Part shown: positions 1-5,336 of the stretch, one piece after another
How the letters are laid out: each line of letters opens with the position of its first letter
Numbering within the stretch: position 1 is the stretch's first letter
Assembly (NCBI GenBank): GCA_947259435.1
Contig: CAMYMP010000047.1
Coordinates: forward strand, 1-5,994
DNA length: 5,994 nucleotides
DNA from: an uncultured Woeseiaceae bacterium
Lineage (GTDB): Bacteria; Pseudomonadota; Gammaproteobacteria; Woeseiales; Woeseiaceae
Direction: 5' to 3'
Notes under the pieces: model-generated
The model's input: only the letters and a program-made list of their open reading frames with translations
What the model was told of the DNA's origin: nothing
The model's database searches: none
Position numbers and translations under genes: made by a program

Positions 1-180
1 GGAGCCGTGTGGATCAAGCGGCTGCTTAACACGTATCCCAAAGCGATCTGGATCAATCCGGAGCCGCAGAACCGCTGGGATTACACGCCGTCAGTCAAAT
101 TGACGCGGGACTTGATGGACGATCGCATGTATCCATTAACGATTGCCGGTCTTGACGCAGGGATGAAAGCGCTACACTGA
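1..180 (+). CDS. C-terminal end of a probable VWA-domain (CoxE-like) protein, 5' part outside window
   Basis: Reading frame 1 is open from the window edge to a TGA at 178-180 and gives 59 residues; no start is present, so this is the tail of a longer gene. The tail contains W-I-N-P-E-P, then R-W-D-Y and S-V, then D-R-M-Y-P-L-T and G-L-D. This resembles the end of the CoxE-type von Willebrand factor A domain proteins, where a W-x-N-P motif follows the last strand of the domain and a G-L-x-x-A-x-x-x-L helix closes the protein. Family assignment is from memory of these motifs; the metal-binding (MIDAS) residues lie outside the window and cannot be checked. Members often sit beside a MoxR-type AAA+ ATPase gene, which would be expected to the left. 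The coding call is firm and the family is moderately supported. Confidence 0.72.
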   Translation, partial: GAVWIKRLLNTYPKAIWINPEPQNRWDYTPSVKLTRDLMDDRMYPLTIAGLDAGMKALH

Positions 181-196
181 GTCTGGCCCAGTTGCG

Positions 197-730
197 CTAC
201 ATCTCGGAGCTTGCTCCGAGTGCTTTCAAATCCGCGAGTACCTGCTTCGAGTGTTTCTCGGGATCGACTTTTTCGTAATGCTTGGCAAGCGTACCGTCCG
301 GACGAATCAGAAACGTTTGTCGTTTGGCCACCTTAATGCCGAGCATTCTTGTCTTGACGCCGTATGCGTCCGCTGCCTGGCCTTCAGTATCTGCAAGCAG
401 CGGGAAGGGCAGGTCATGGTTCTCAGCAAACTTCTGATGGGACTCAACATCGTCAAGGCTCACGCCGAGGATCTGCGCGTTGATCTTTTTGAAGGCGAAA
501 ATATTGTCGCGAAACTCACAGGCTTCGGTGGTACACCCGGGCGTCTCGTCTTTCGGATAGAAGTACAGTACAACCCACTGATCACGATAGTCCTCGAGTG
601 AATGCAGTTGGCCCGTCTGGTCCGGAAGCTCGAATTCGGGAGCGGGCTGACCGACCGAAAAGTGCCCGGACGCCGAGGCAGGCCCGCCGAGCGACAGAAA
701 AGACAATAAAATCAAAGATGTTAACTTCAT
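197..730 (-). CDS. bcp: Exported Bcp-type peroxiredoxin (thiol peroxidase)
   Basis: This 177-residue protein is a Bcp/PrxQ-class peroxiredoxin that reduces hydrogen peroxide and organic hydroperoxides with thiol reductant. The peroxidatic motif T-P-G-C-T places the active cysteine at residue 66, and a second cysteine at 71 is the usual resolving partner five residues on in this class. Further family marks are F-x-L-P-D near residue 33, Y-F-Y-P-K-D just before the active site, and R-Q-T-F-L-I-R-P-D-G in the C-terminal half. Unlike typical cytoplasmic Bcp, the N-terminus is a convincing Sec signal: Lys2, a hydrophobic run over residues 3-14, then G-G-P-A-S-A with likely cleavage after Ala20. 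There is no lipobox cysteine, so a soluble periplasmic enzyme is inferred. The ATG at 730 is chosen because GAGGAGG lies 7 bases upstream; an in-frame GTG at 754 falls inside the promoter. The gene is divergent from the phospholipase gene. Confidence 0.93.
   Translation of the reverse strand: MKLTSLILLSFLSLGGPASASGHFSVGQPAPEFELPDQTGQLHSLEDYRDQWVVLYFYPKDETPGCTTEACEFRDNIFAFKKINAQILGVSLDDVESHQKFAENHDLPFPLLADTEGQAADAYGVKTRMLGIKVAKRQTFLIRPDGTLAKHYEKVDPEKHSKQVLADLKALGASSEM
203..220. terminator. Perfect 8-bp palindrome, candidate bidirectional terminator
   Basis: Bases 203-210 (CTCGGAGC) are the exact reverse complement of 213-220 (GCTCCGAG), separated by TT. The palindrome lies between two converging genes, inside the last codons of the peroxiredoxin gene (197-730, minus) and 22 bases beyond the stop of the plus-strand gene. 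Read on the plus strand it is followed by TGCTTTC, which is only a weak T-tract; on the minus strand no T-tract follows. Position and symmetry suggest a terminator, mainly for the plus-strand gene, but the missing U-run leaves doubt. Confidence 0.45.
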
Positions 731-737
731 CAAGGTA

Positions 738-785
738 CCTCCTCGGGCGCACACTATAATACGCTTTCGTCTTCATCGGGCGCAA
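738..785 (-). promoter_or_regulatory. Promoter and ribosome binding site of the peroxiredoxin gene
   Basis: On the minus strand TTGCGC (785-780) and TATTAT (761-756) are separated by 18 bases and form a plausible sigma-70 promoter, with transcription expected to begin near 749. A strong Shine-Dalgarno, GAGGAGG (744-738), follows and sits 7 bases before the ATG at 730. The -10 lies on top of a plus-strand TATAAT. Confidence 0.55.
755..760 (+). promoter_or_regulatory. Candidate -10 element for the phospholipase gene
   Basis: TATAAT at 755-760 is a perfect consensus -10 on the plus strand, about 45 bases before the ATG at 805. No good -35 is seen 16-18 bases upstream and there is no extended -10 TG, so the promoter may be weak or activator-dependent. 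Expected start of transcription is near 767. It overlaps the -10 of the divergent peroxiredoxin promoter. Confidence 0.35.
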
Positions 786-804
786 TTTGACAGATCGTTA
801 TGAC

Positions 805-2025
805 ATGAGAAGTACGGCTAGCGCAGATCACAAGACAGCCCTGGTCCTGCCGGGCGGTGGAGCACGCGGCGCGTTTCAGGTCGGCGTACTAAAAGCACTG
901 GCGGAGTTGATGCCGAAAGGCAGCCCCAATCCCTTCGCCGTCATCAGCGGCACGTCGGCGGGGGCGATCAATTCGGTTGTGCTGGCCAGCAAGGCGAGGC
1001 GCTTCCGGGTCGCGGTTGCCGAACTCGATAGGGTGTGGGGAAATTTCCGTTCCGAACACGTTTTTCGCACGGGCAATCTAACCATGCTCAAGAGCAGTCT
1101 GCACTGGCTTGCCGCGATCGTGCTTGGCGGGTTTCTCGTTGGAACACCGAAGTCCTTGCTCGACAATGCGCCGCTGCGCGCGCTCCTCAGCCGCAATATC
1201 CGTTTCCCGCGAATACAGGACGCGATTTCCAAGGGTTATGTCGATGCCGTTGCGGTAACCGCGGCGAGCTATGCGTCCGCGCGCTCGACGTCGTTTTTTC
1301 AGGCCGCGCCGGGTCGTGGTGGCTGGTCCCGAACACGTCGCGTTGGAGTGCGTGGCGAGCTGCATCTCGATCATTTGATGGCGAGCATAGCGGTGCCGAT
1401 GATCTTTCCACCCGTGCGGCTGAACGGCGGATATTTCGGCGATGGTGCGATGCGTCAAGCCACTCCGTTAAGTCCTGCCATACATTTGGGGGCGGACCGC
1501 ATTCTGGTGGTTGGTATTCGCGATGAAACAGCCGACAAAGTCCCGGATTCAAATAAGCCGCAGCGGCATCCGAGCTTTGCACAGATAGCCGGATACATGC
1601 TCGACACACTGTTCATGGATGGGCTTTACTCGGACCTCGAACGGATGACGCGCATCAACCAGCTGATCGACTCAGTGAGTCCGGAGCATCGCACGGGATT
1701 GCTGCAACGCATGCGGCCGATAGACACTATGTTGATTGTGCCGAGCCAGGATCTGCGCGTTATTGCTCATGAGCATCGACGCGAGTTGCCGTTTGCGGTT
1801 CGAGGTCTGTTGCGCGGCATTGGCGGCCGCAGTTCGGGCGAGAATCGGCTGCTGAGCTTCCTGATGTTCGAAAAGAAGTATACGCGCGAGCTGATCGACC
1901 TCGGGTATCGGGATGCGATGAAAGTCAAAGACGAACTGATGGCCTTCGTGACCGGCGCCGACGTCCCAAGATTGTTTGCGCCTTCGTGGATCAAGAAGGA
2001 CCTGAGCGCATTCCACACAGACTAG
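805..2025 (+). CDS. Patatin-like phospholipase (lipid acyl hydrolase)
   Basis: A 406-residue member of the patatin-like family (RssA/NTE-related), serine acyl hydrolases with a Ser-Asp dyad. The oxyanion-hole glycine loop G-G-G-A-R-G is at residues 17-22, the nucleophile elbow G-T-S-A-G at 49-53 makes Ser51 the catalytic serine, and D-G-A gives Asp213 as its partner. The block A-V-P-M-I-F-P-P at 196-203, shortly before the Asp, is also typical. All key residues are intact, so the enzyme should be active. There is no signal peptide; a hydrophobic stretch at about 101-113 could contact membrane. Substrate is unknown; phospholipids or lysophospholipids are the family norm. Start: ATG at 805, with an in-frame TTG at 787 as the only alternative before a stop; neither has a clear Shine-Dalgarno. 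The gene stands alone, divergent from the peroxiredoxin and convergent with mgtE. Confidence 0.92.
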   Translation: MRSTASADHKTALVLPGGGARGAFQVGVLKALAELMPKGSPNPFAVISGTSAGAINSVVLASKARRFRVAVAELDRVWGNFRSEHVFRTGNLTMLKSSLHWLAAIVLGGFLVGTPKSLLDNAPLRALLSRNIRFPRIQDAISKGYVDAVAVTAASYASARSTSFFQAAPGRGGWSRTRRVGVRGELHLDHLMASIAVPMIFPPVRLNGGYFGDGAMRQATPLSPAIHLGADRILVVGIRDETADKVPDSNKPQRHPSFAQIAGYMLDTLFMDGLYSDLERMTRINQLIDSVSPEHRTGLLQRMRPIDTMLIVPSQDLRVIAHEHRRELPFAVRGLLRGIGGRSSGENRLLSFLMFEKKYTRELIDLGYRDAMKVKDELMAFVTGADVPRLFAPSWIKKDLSAFHTD

Positions 2026-2047
2026 CGCGTGCCGGGCGGGTGCGGGG

Positions 2048-2100
2048 AGGCCATCATGGGAAGTAAAGCGCAGCGCAGCGAGCCATGACCATGATGGCCT
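2048..2100. terminator. 12-bp perfect inverted repeat between convergent genes, candidate shared terminator
   Basis: AGGCCATCATGG (2048-2059) is the exact reverse complement of CCATGATGGCCT (2089-2100), enclosing a 29-base loop. It lies in the 102-base gap where the phospholipase gene and mgtE converge, so it could end transcription from both sides. No T-run follows either arm, and the loop is long for an intrinsic terminator. The loop contains two tandem GCGCA units at about 2069-2078. The flank at 2034-2050 is G-rich on the plus strand. Confidence 0.4.
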
Positions 2101-2127
2101 ACCGGCGCGCGTCCGGCCCAGGCTGAC

Positions 2128-3477
2128 CTACAAGAGGAGTGCAGCTCCGAGTCCGAGGAATGCTGCATAGCCGATGACGTCGGTGACGGTCGTCAAGACC
2201 ACGCCGCCGGCGAGGGCCGGGTCGATCTCCATGCGTTTCAGGGTAAGCGGAATCGCAAAGCCGGCAAGCGCCGCAACAAATAGATTGATGATCATCGCTG
2301 CACCGATAACGCCGCCGATACGCCAGTCACCGAACCAAAGATAGGTGAATACGGCGACGACGACCGCCCAACCGATGCCGTTCAGGAGTCCTACCATCAG
2401 TTCTTTGCGCAGAATTCGCCGCGCATTCGTGCGATCGATCTGGCCCAAGGCGATGGCTCTCGTGATAATGGTCAAGGACTGGCTACCGGCAACGCCTCCC
2501 ATGCTTGGCACAACGGGCATAAGAACCGCAAGCAGGACGATCTTGTCGACCGTCGTCTGAAATATGTCGACAACTGCCGCTGCAAGAAACGCAGTACAAA
2601 GGTTCACGCCCAACCATAGCGCACGGCGCGTTGCGCTCCTGACCACGGGCGCGAACATGTCGTCTTCTTCGTCGAGACCAGCAGCACTCATCAGGGAGTG
2701 CTCAGCCTCATCGCGAATTACATCGACGACATCATCGATCGTGATGCGACCCACAACCCGATAGTCGTCATCGACGACCGGTGCCGACAGCAGGTCTCGG
2801 TGCTCGAATTCCCAGACGACCTGGGCCGACGGCGTATGCGCCGGAATCGGCAGGATATCGGTCGCCGTCACAGCCGACACAAGCGTCTCGGCGTCGTTCG
2901 TCAGCAGACGCGAAAGGTACAAGGCGCCGACATATTCGTCATCCCGGTTTACGACGAAAATCGTGTCGGTACCATCCGGCATTTCCCCCCGCGCACGCAG
3001 GTATCGGCAAACCACCTCCAGCGTCACATCCGGACGAACCGTCACGATGTCGACATTCATCAGGCCGCCGGCACTGTCCTCATCATAAGCGAGGACCTGC
3101 CGCAGCCGCTCTTCATCCTGGTCGTCGAGCGACTGCAGTACCTTCTGCGTTACGGTCTCCGGCAAGTCGATCAGCAGGTCGGCGAGGTCGTCCAGCTCCA
3201 TGCCTTCGGTTGCGGCAATGAGTTGTTCGGTCTTCATGCCCTTGATCAGGCCATCGCGAACCTCGTCGGAAACCTCGACGAGGACGTCGCCCTCGTCGTC
3301 CGTATTGACCATTTCCCAAAGTACGGCGCGCTCACGTAGCGGCAGGGACTCGAGCAGGCGGGCAATCTCGGCTGGATGCAGGCTATGCATCATCAGGCGC
3401 GCAGAACGCATGCCACCGCTGTCAAGCTGCTCGCGCAACAGCTGCAGGTTAGCCTGAGTGTGTTCTCTCGCTTCCAT
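2128..3477 (-). CDS. mgtE: Magnesium transporter MgtE
   Basis: This 449-residue protein matches MgtE, a homodimeric inner-membrane Mg2+ channel gated by cytoplasmic Mg2+. Domains in order: an acidic helical MgtE_N domain (about 33-133, with H-P-A-E-I-A-R-L-L), a pair of CBS domains (about 138-258, ending R-I-T-I-D-D-V-V-D-V-I), a connecting helix, and five membrane segments from about 285 to the end. The pore signature region P-V-V-P-S-M-G-G-V-A-G-S-Q is at 321-333. T-T-V-T-D-V-I-G at 429-436 holds Asp433, the counterpart of the Mg2+-coordinating aspartate in the last helix of characterised MgtE. The G-G-V-A-G-S-Q form differs from the G-G-N-x-G-N-Q of the Thermus protein, a change I believe is common in proteobacteria. 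Length is complete. ATG at 3477 is preceded by a modest AAGG 9 bases upstream inside a hairpin. It lies 77 bases after rapZ and may be its last operon partner. Confidence 0.95.
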   Translation of the reverse strand: MEAREHTQANLQLLREQLDSGGMRSARLMMHSLHPAEIARLLESLPLRERAVLWEMVNTDDEGDVLVEVSDEVRDGLIKGMKTEQLIAATEGMELDDLADLLIDLPETVTQKVLQSLDDQDEERLRQVLAYDEDSAGGLMNVDIVTVRPDVTLEVVCRYLRARGEMPDGTDTIFVVNRDDEYVGALYLSRLLTNDAETLVSAVTATDILPIPAHTPSAQVVWEFEHRDLLSAPVVDDDYRVVGRITIDDVVDVIRDEAEHSLMSAAGLDEEDDMFAPVVRSATRRALWLGVNLCTAFLAAAVVDIFQTTVDKIVLLAVLMPVVPSMGGVAGSQSLTIITRAIALGQIDRTNARRILRKELMVGLLNGIGWAVVVAVFTYLWFGDWRIGGVIGAAMIINLFVAALAGFAIPLTLKRMEIDPALAGGVVLTTVTDVIGYAAFLGLGAALLL

Positions 3478-3482
3478 GGACG

Positions 3483-3504
3483 CCGACCTTCGAAAGGTAG
3501 CCGG
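3483..3504 (-). promoter_or_regulatory. Hairpin enclosing the mgtE ribosome binding site
   Basis: On the minus strand CCG (3504-3502), a three-base bulge, then ACCTT (3498-3494) can pair with AAGGT (3490-3486) and CGG (3485-3483) around a three-base TCG loop. The AAGG of the downstream arm is the only Shine-Dalgarno-like sequence for mgtE, so folding would hide it. Whether the fold forms or is regulated is inference. Confidence 0.35.
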
Positions 3505-3536
3505 AGTTTAACCGTCTTATCCGCGACACGCACGGC

Positions 3537-3556
3537 AAGACTGTGGCCGCAGTCTT
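3537..3556 (-). terminator. Hairpin at the rapZ stop codon, weak terminator or attenuator
   Basis: On the minus strand AAGACTG (3556-3550) and CAGTCTT (3543-3537) are perfect complements around a six-base CGGCCA loop. The left arm begins within the TAA stop codon of rapZ. Only TT and no U-run follows, so a strong intrinsic terminator is unlikely; partial termination, mRNA 3' protection or attenuation before mgtE are alternatives. Confidence 0.4.
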
Positions 3557-4433
3557 ACGATTTCCCTAACGGATGGGTGGCAAGCTCGTTATGGCGGGTC
3601 AGGACAGGATCGTGAATTTTGCGCAGGGCCATCGCGAGCTTTTCGGTCATGTGCACGGAGCGGTGCTGCCCCCCCGTGCAACCGAGCGCAACGGTGAGAT
3701 AGCCTCGCTGCACGTCTTTGTACTCCGGAATCCAGCGCTTCAGGAATGCGAAAACGTCTTCGAACATCGCTACAAAAGTCGGCTGTGCGTCAAGAAACTC
3801 CACAACCTCCTGATCAAGGCCCGTCAATCCCCGAAGATCGGCGGTCCAGTAGGGATTCGGCAAGCAACGCAGGTCGAAAACGAAGTCTGCGTCCGCCGGA
3901 ATGCCGTGTTTGAAGCCAAACGACTCGATTAGAACCGACAGTGCGTTTGTCTTGCGCCGGTCGATGCGCTCGCGGATCGTGTCGGCCAATTCATAAATGC
4001 TGGTGCGTGATGTATCGATAATCAGATCTGCGGCGTTCAGGACTTCAGACAGCATCTCTCGTTCGCTCGCAATAGCGGCGCGCAACGCGGTTCCGTGTTC
4101 GGCGAGGGGGTGCCGCCGACGTGTCTCGCTGTAACGCTTTAGAAGGACATCATCGCTGGACTGCAAAAAAAGCAGTTCGGTCTGGATATTCTGCTGGCGA
4201 AGTTCTTCGATCAGCTGCGGTAGCGCTTCCAGGTTCTGCCGGCGATTACGAGCATCAAGGCCGACAGCCAGCAGACCCGTCGAGCCTTGCTCTCCCGAGC
4301 CGATCTCGTCGATTACGGACCTGAGCAAGGCAGCTGGTATGTTGTCTATGCAGTAGTAGCCAAGGTCTTCAAGCACATGCAGGGCTACGGATTTGCCCGA
4401 CCCAGACAGACCGCTGACGATTATCAGGCGCAC
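3555..4433 (-). CDS. rapZ: RapZ, P-loop nucleotide-binding protein / RNase adaptor
   Basis: A 292-residue RapZ (formerly YvcJ/YhbJ). In Escherichia coli RapZ delivers the small RNA GlmZ to RNase E and so controls glucosamine-6-phosphate synthase; elsewhere the family binds nucleotides and metabolites. The N-terminal kinase-like domain has Walker A G-L-S-G-S-G-K-S at residues 8-15 and a Walker-B-like L-I-I-D-T-S at 137-142. The C-terminal domain carries F-G-F-K-H-G at 172-177, D-L-R-C-L-P-N-P-Y-W at 187-196 and G-C-T-G-G-Q-H-R-S-V at 251-260, all family hallmarks. The extreme C-terminus (H-P-L-G-K-S) is less basic than the E. coli tail known to bind RNA. The start is GTG at 4433, matching the usual M-R-L-I-I-V-S-G beginning. 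It overlaps the ptsN stop by 10 bases, with GAGG four bases ahead, indicating translational coupling. Confidence 0.96.
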   Translation of the reverse strand: MRLIIVSGLSGSGKSVALHVLEDLGYYCIDNIPAALLRSVIDEIGSGEQGSTGLLAVGLDARNRRQNLEALPQLIEELRQQNIQTELLFLQSSDDVLLKRYSETRRRHPLAEHGTALRAAIASEREMLSEVLNAADLIIDTSRTSIYELADTIRERIDRRKTNALSVLIESFGFKHGIPADADFVFDLRCLPNPYWTADLRGLTGLDQEVVEFLDAQPTFVAMFEDVFAFLKRWIPEYKDVQRGYLTVALGCTGGQHRSVHMTEKLAMALRKIHDPVLTRHNELATHPLGKS

Positions 4434-4870
4434 AGCGCCTCGTACAGTTCACTGCTCGAGGTGGCGTCGCGCAATTTGGAGCGCAAGTCGCGATCGCTCA
4501 GCAGCTCGGCAATACTAGAGATATTGGCGTGATCCTCCTCATCCACCTCGGCTGGCACCAAGAGGCCAAAGACCAGGTCTACCGCCTCACCATCCGGCGA
4601 ATCAAATTCAACAGCTTCACTGAGCTTGATCAGGGCGGCAACGCTGCTATCGAGGCCTTCAACCCGACAATGCGGAAACGCGACACCTTGATCGAGGCTC
4701 GTGCAGCCAAGCCGCTCGCGTTCAATCAAGCGCGAAACAATGTCGTCACTTGATATGCCGGGCAAGGAACGGACCAACAGCTCGCTAAGTATTTCAAGGC
4801 AATGCTTTTTGCTGCGGGCATGCGCGTTACACAGAACGCTGTCTGGCCTGATCATTTGTTCGAGCAACAT
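4424..4870 (-). CDS. ptsN: PTS-Ntr regulatory protein EIIA-Ntr (PtsN)
   Basis: A 148-residue EIIA-Ntr protein, the terminal phosphoacceptor of the nitrogen phosphotransferase system (EI-Ntr to NPr to EIIA-Ntr). It is cytoplasmic and acts by protein contact, for example on potassium transport and sensor kinases in enterobacteria. The block G-V-A-F-P-H-C-R-V has the phosphorylatable histidine at residue 67; R-S-K-K-H-C-L-E-I-L near the start and V-D-L-V-F-G-L-L-V-P-A at about 97-107 are also typical. Length is close to the family norm of about 150-160. The ATG at 4870 is the first possible start after an in-frame TAA five codons upstream. No Shine-Dalgarno is visible there, nor before the alternative ATG at 4855. 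The gene follows hpf by 63 bases, across a GC-rich hairpin, and overlaps rapZ. Its usual donor gene ptsO is not in this window. Confidence 0.94.
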   Translation of the reverse strand: MLLEQMIRPDSVLCNAHARSKKHCLEILSELLVRSLPGISSDDIVSRLIERERLGCTSLDQGVAFPHCRVEGLDSSVAALIKLSEAVEFDSPDGEAVDLVFGLLVPAEVDEEDHANISSIAELLSDRDLRSKLRDATSSSELYEALCA

Positions 4871-4900
4871 TTGGAATGAGCTTTAAGGAGAGTTGAAGGT

Positions 4901-4922
4901 CCCGTGCGGCGACCCGCACGGG
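4901..4922 (-). promoter_or_regulatory. GC-rich 9-bp hairpin between hpf and ptsN
   Basis: CCCGTGCGG (4901-4909) and CCGCACGGG (4914-4922) are exact reverse complements around a four-base loop, making the strongest stem in the window. It lies 12 bases after the hpf stop. On the minus strand it is followed by ACCTTCAACTCTCC, which has scattered T but no run, so a full intrinsic terminator is doubtful. Likely roles are partial termination or protection of the hpf mRNA 3' end, giving more hpf than ptsN-rapZ. Confidence 0.5.
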
Positions 4923-4933
4923 CGCAGAGTGGA

Positions 4934-5251
4934 TCAGTATTTTATCTTGTGTGCTTCCCTTGCACGGTGGTCGACAAGCTTTTCTTTATATTTCCTTACC
5001 CGTCGATCCAGTTTATCCACCAGACCATCGATGGCGGCGTACATGTCTTCTTCGGTGTTATCGGCGTAAATCGTACCACCATTCACATTGATTGTGGCTT
5101 CTGCTTTATGCCGTAATTTTTCCACCGTGAGGATGCAGTTTACGTCAGACACCAGATCAAAATGACGCTCGATCTTTTCAATTTTAGATTCGACATAACC
5201 CCTTAGGGCATCGGTTACCTCGACATGATGGCCTGAAACATTCAGTTGCAT
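4934..5251 (-). CDS. hpf: Ribosome hibernation-promoting factor, short form
   Basis: A 105-residue short-type HPF. It binds the 30S decoding region of the ribosome in stationary phase and, in gammaproteobacteria with RMF, promotes inactive 100S dimers. The sequence begins M-Q-L-N-V-S-G-H-H-V-E-V-T-D-A-L and contains V-E-K-I-E-R-H-F-type helices, A-E-A-T-I-N-V at about 51-57, and D-M-Y-A-A-I-D-G-L-V-D-K-L-D-R-R at about 69-84, which are family marks. The basic C-terminal helix (K-Y-K-E-K-L) is present. The extra C-terminal dimerisation domain of long HPF is absent, so this is the short class usual for this lineage. The ATG at 5251 has GGGAG six bases upstream on the minus strand. The gene sits directly after rpoN with a 164-base gap holding a possible own promoter. 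Confidence 0.95.
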   Translation of the reverse strand: MQLNVSGHHVEVTDALRGYVESKIEKIERHFDLVSDVNCILTVEKLRHKAEATINVNGGTIYADNTEEDMYAAIDGLVDKLDRRVRKYKEKLVDHRAREAHKIKY

Positions 5252-5306
5252 AGTTGTCTCCCATACTTTTGGTGTCGTACGCGTCCGGCCCTCAGCATCC
5301 CCCGCG

Positions 5307-5336
5307 AAGATAGAACGAAACTCGTACGCTTGTCAC
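5307..5336 (-). promoter_or_regulatory. Candidate sigma-70 promoter of hpf-ptsN-rapZ
   Basis: On the minus strand GTGACA (5336-5331; 5 of 6 to consensus) and TATCTT (5312-5307; 4 of 6) are spaced by 18 bases. Transcription would begin near 5300, giving a leader of about 50 bases before the hpf ATG. A 7-bp inverted repeat (AACTCGT 5319-5325 / ACGAGTT 5335-5341) overlaps the -35 and spacer and could be an operator, or alternatively the rpoN terminator. I see no sigma-54 type promoter in the gap. Confidence 0.35.

Noticed and set aside
251..601. Plus-strand open frame opposite the peroxiredoxin gene
   Set aside because: It lies inside a gene with intact active-site motifs and has no features of its own.
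1035..1526. Open frames of 118-163 codons overlapping the phospholipase gene on both strands
   Set aside because: The phospholipase frame has all catalytic motifs; the others show no family motif and no ribosome binding site.
2034..2050. G-quadruplex downstream of the phospholipase gene
   Set aside because: Only three runs of three or more G plus one GG are present, so a stable three-layer quadruplex is not supported.
2698..3339. Long open frame (213 codons) on the plus strand opposite mgtE
   Set aside because: It is fully antisense to the well-conserved mgtE coding sequence, has no recognisable domain and a composition typical of a reverse-complement shadow frame.
3478..3554. Magnesium riboswitch (M-box) before mgtE
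   Set aside because: The 77-base gap is far shorter than an M-box and lacks its conserved helices; only small hairpins are present.
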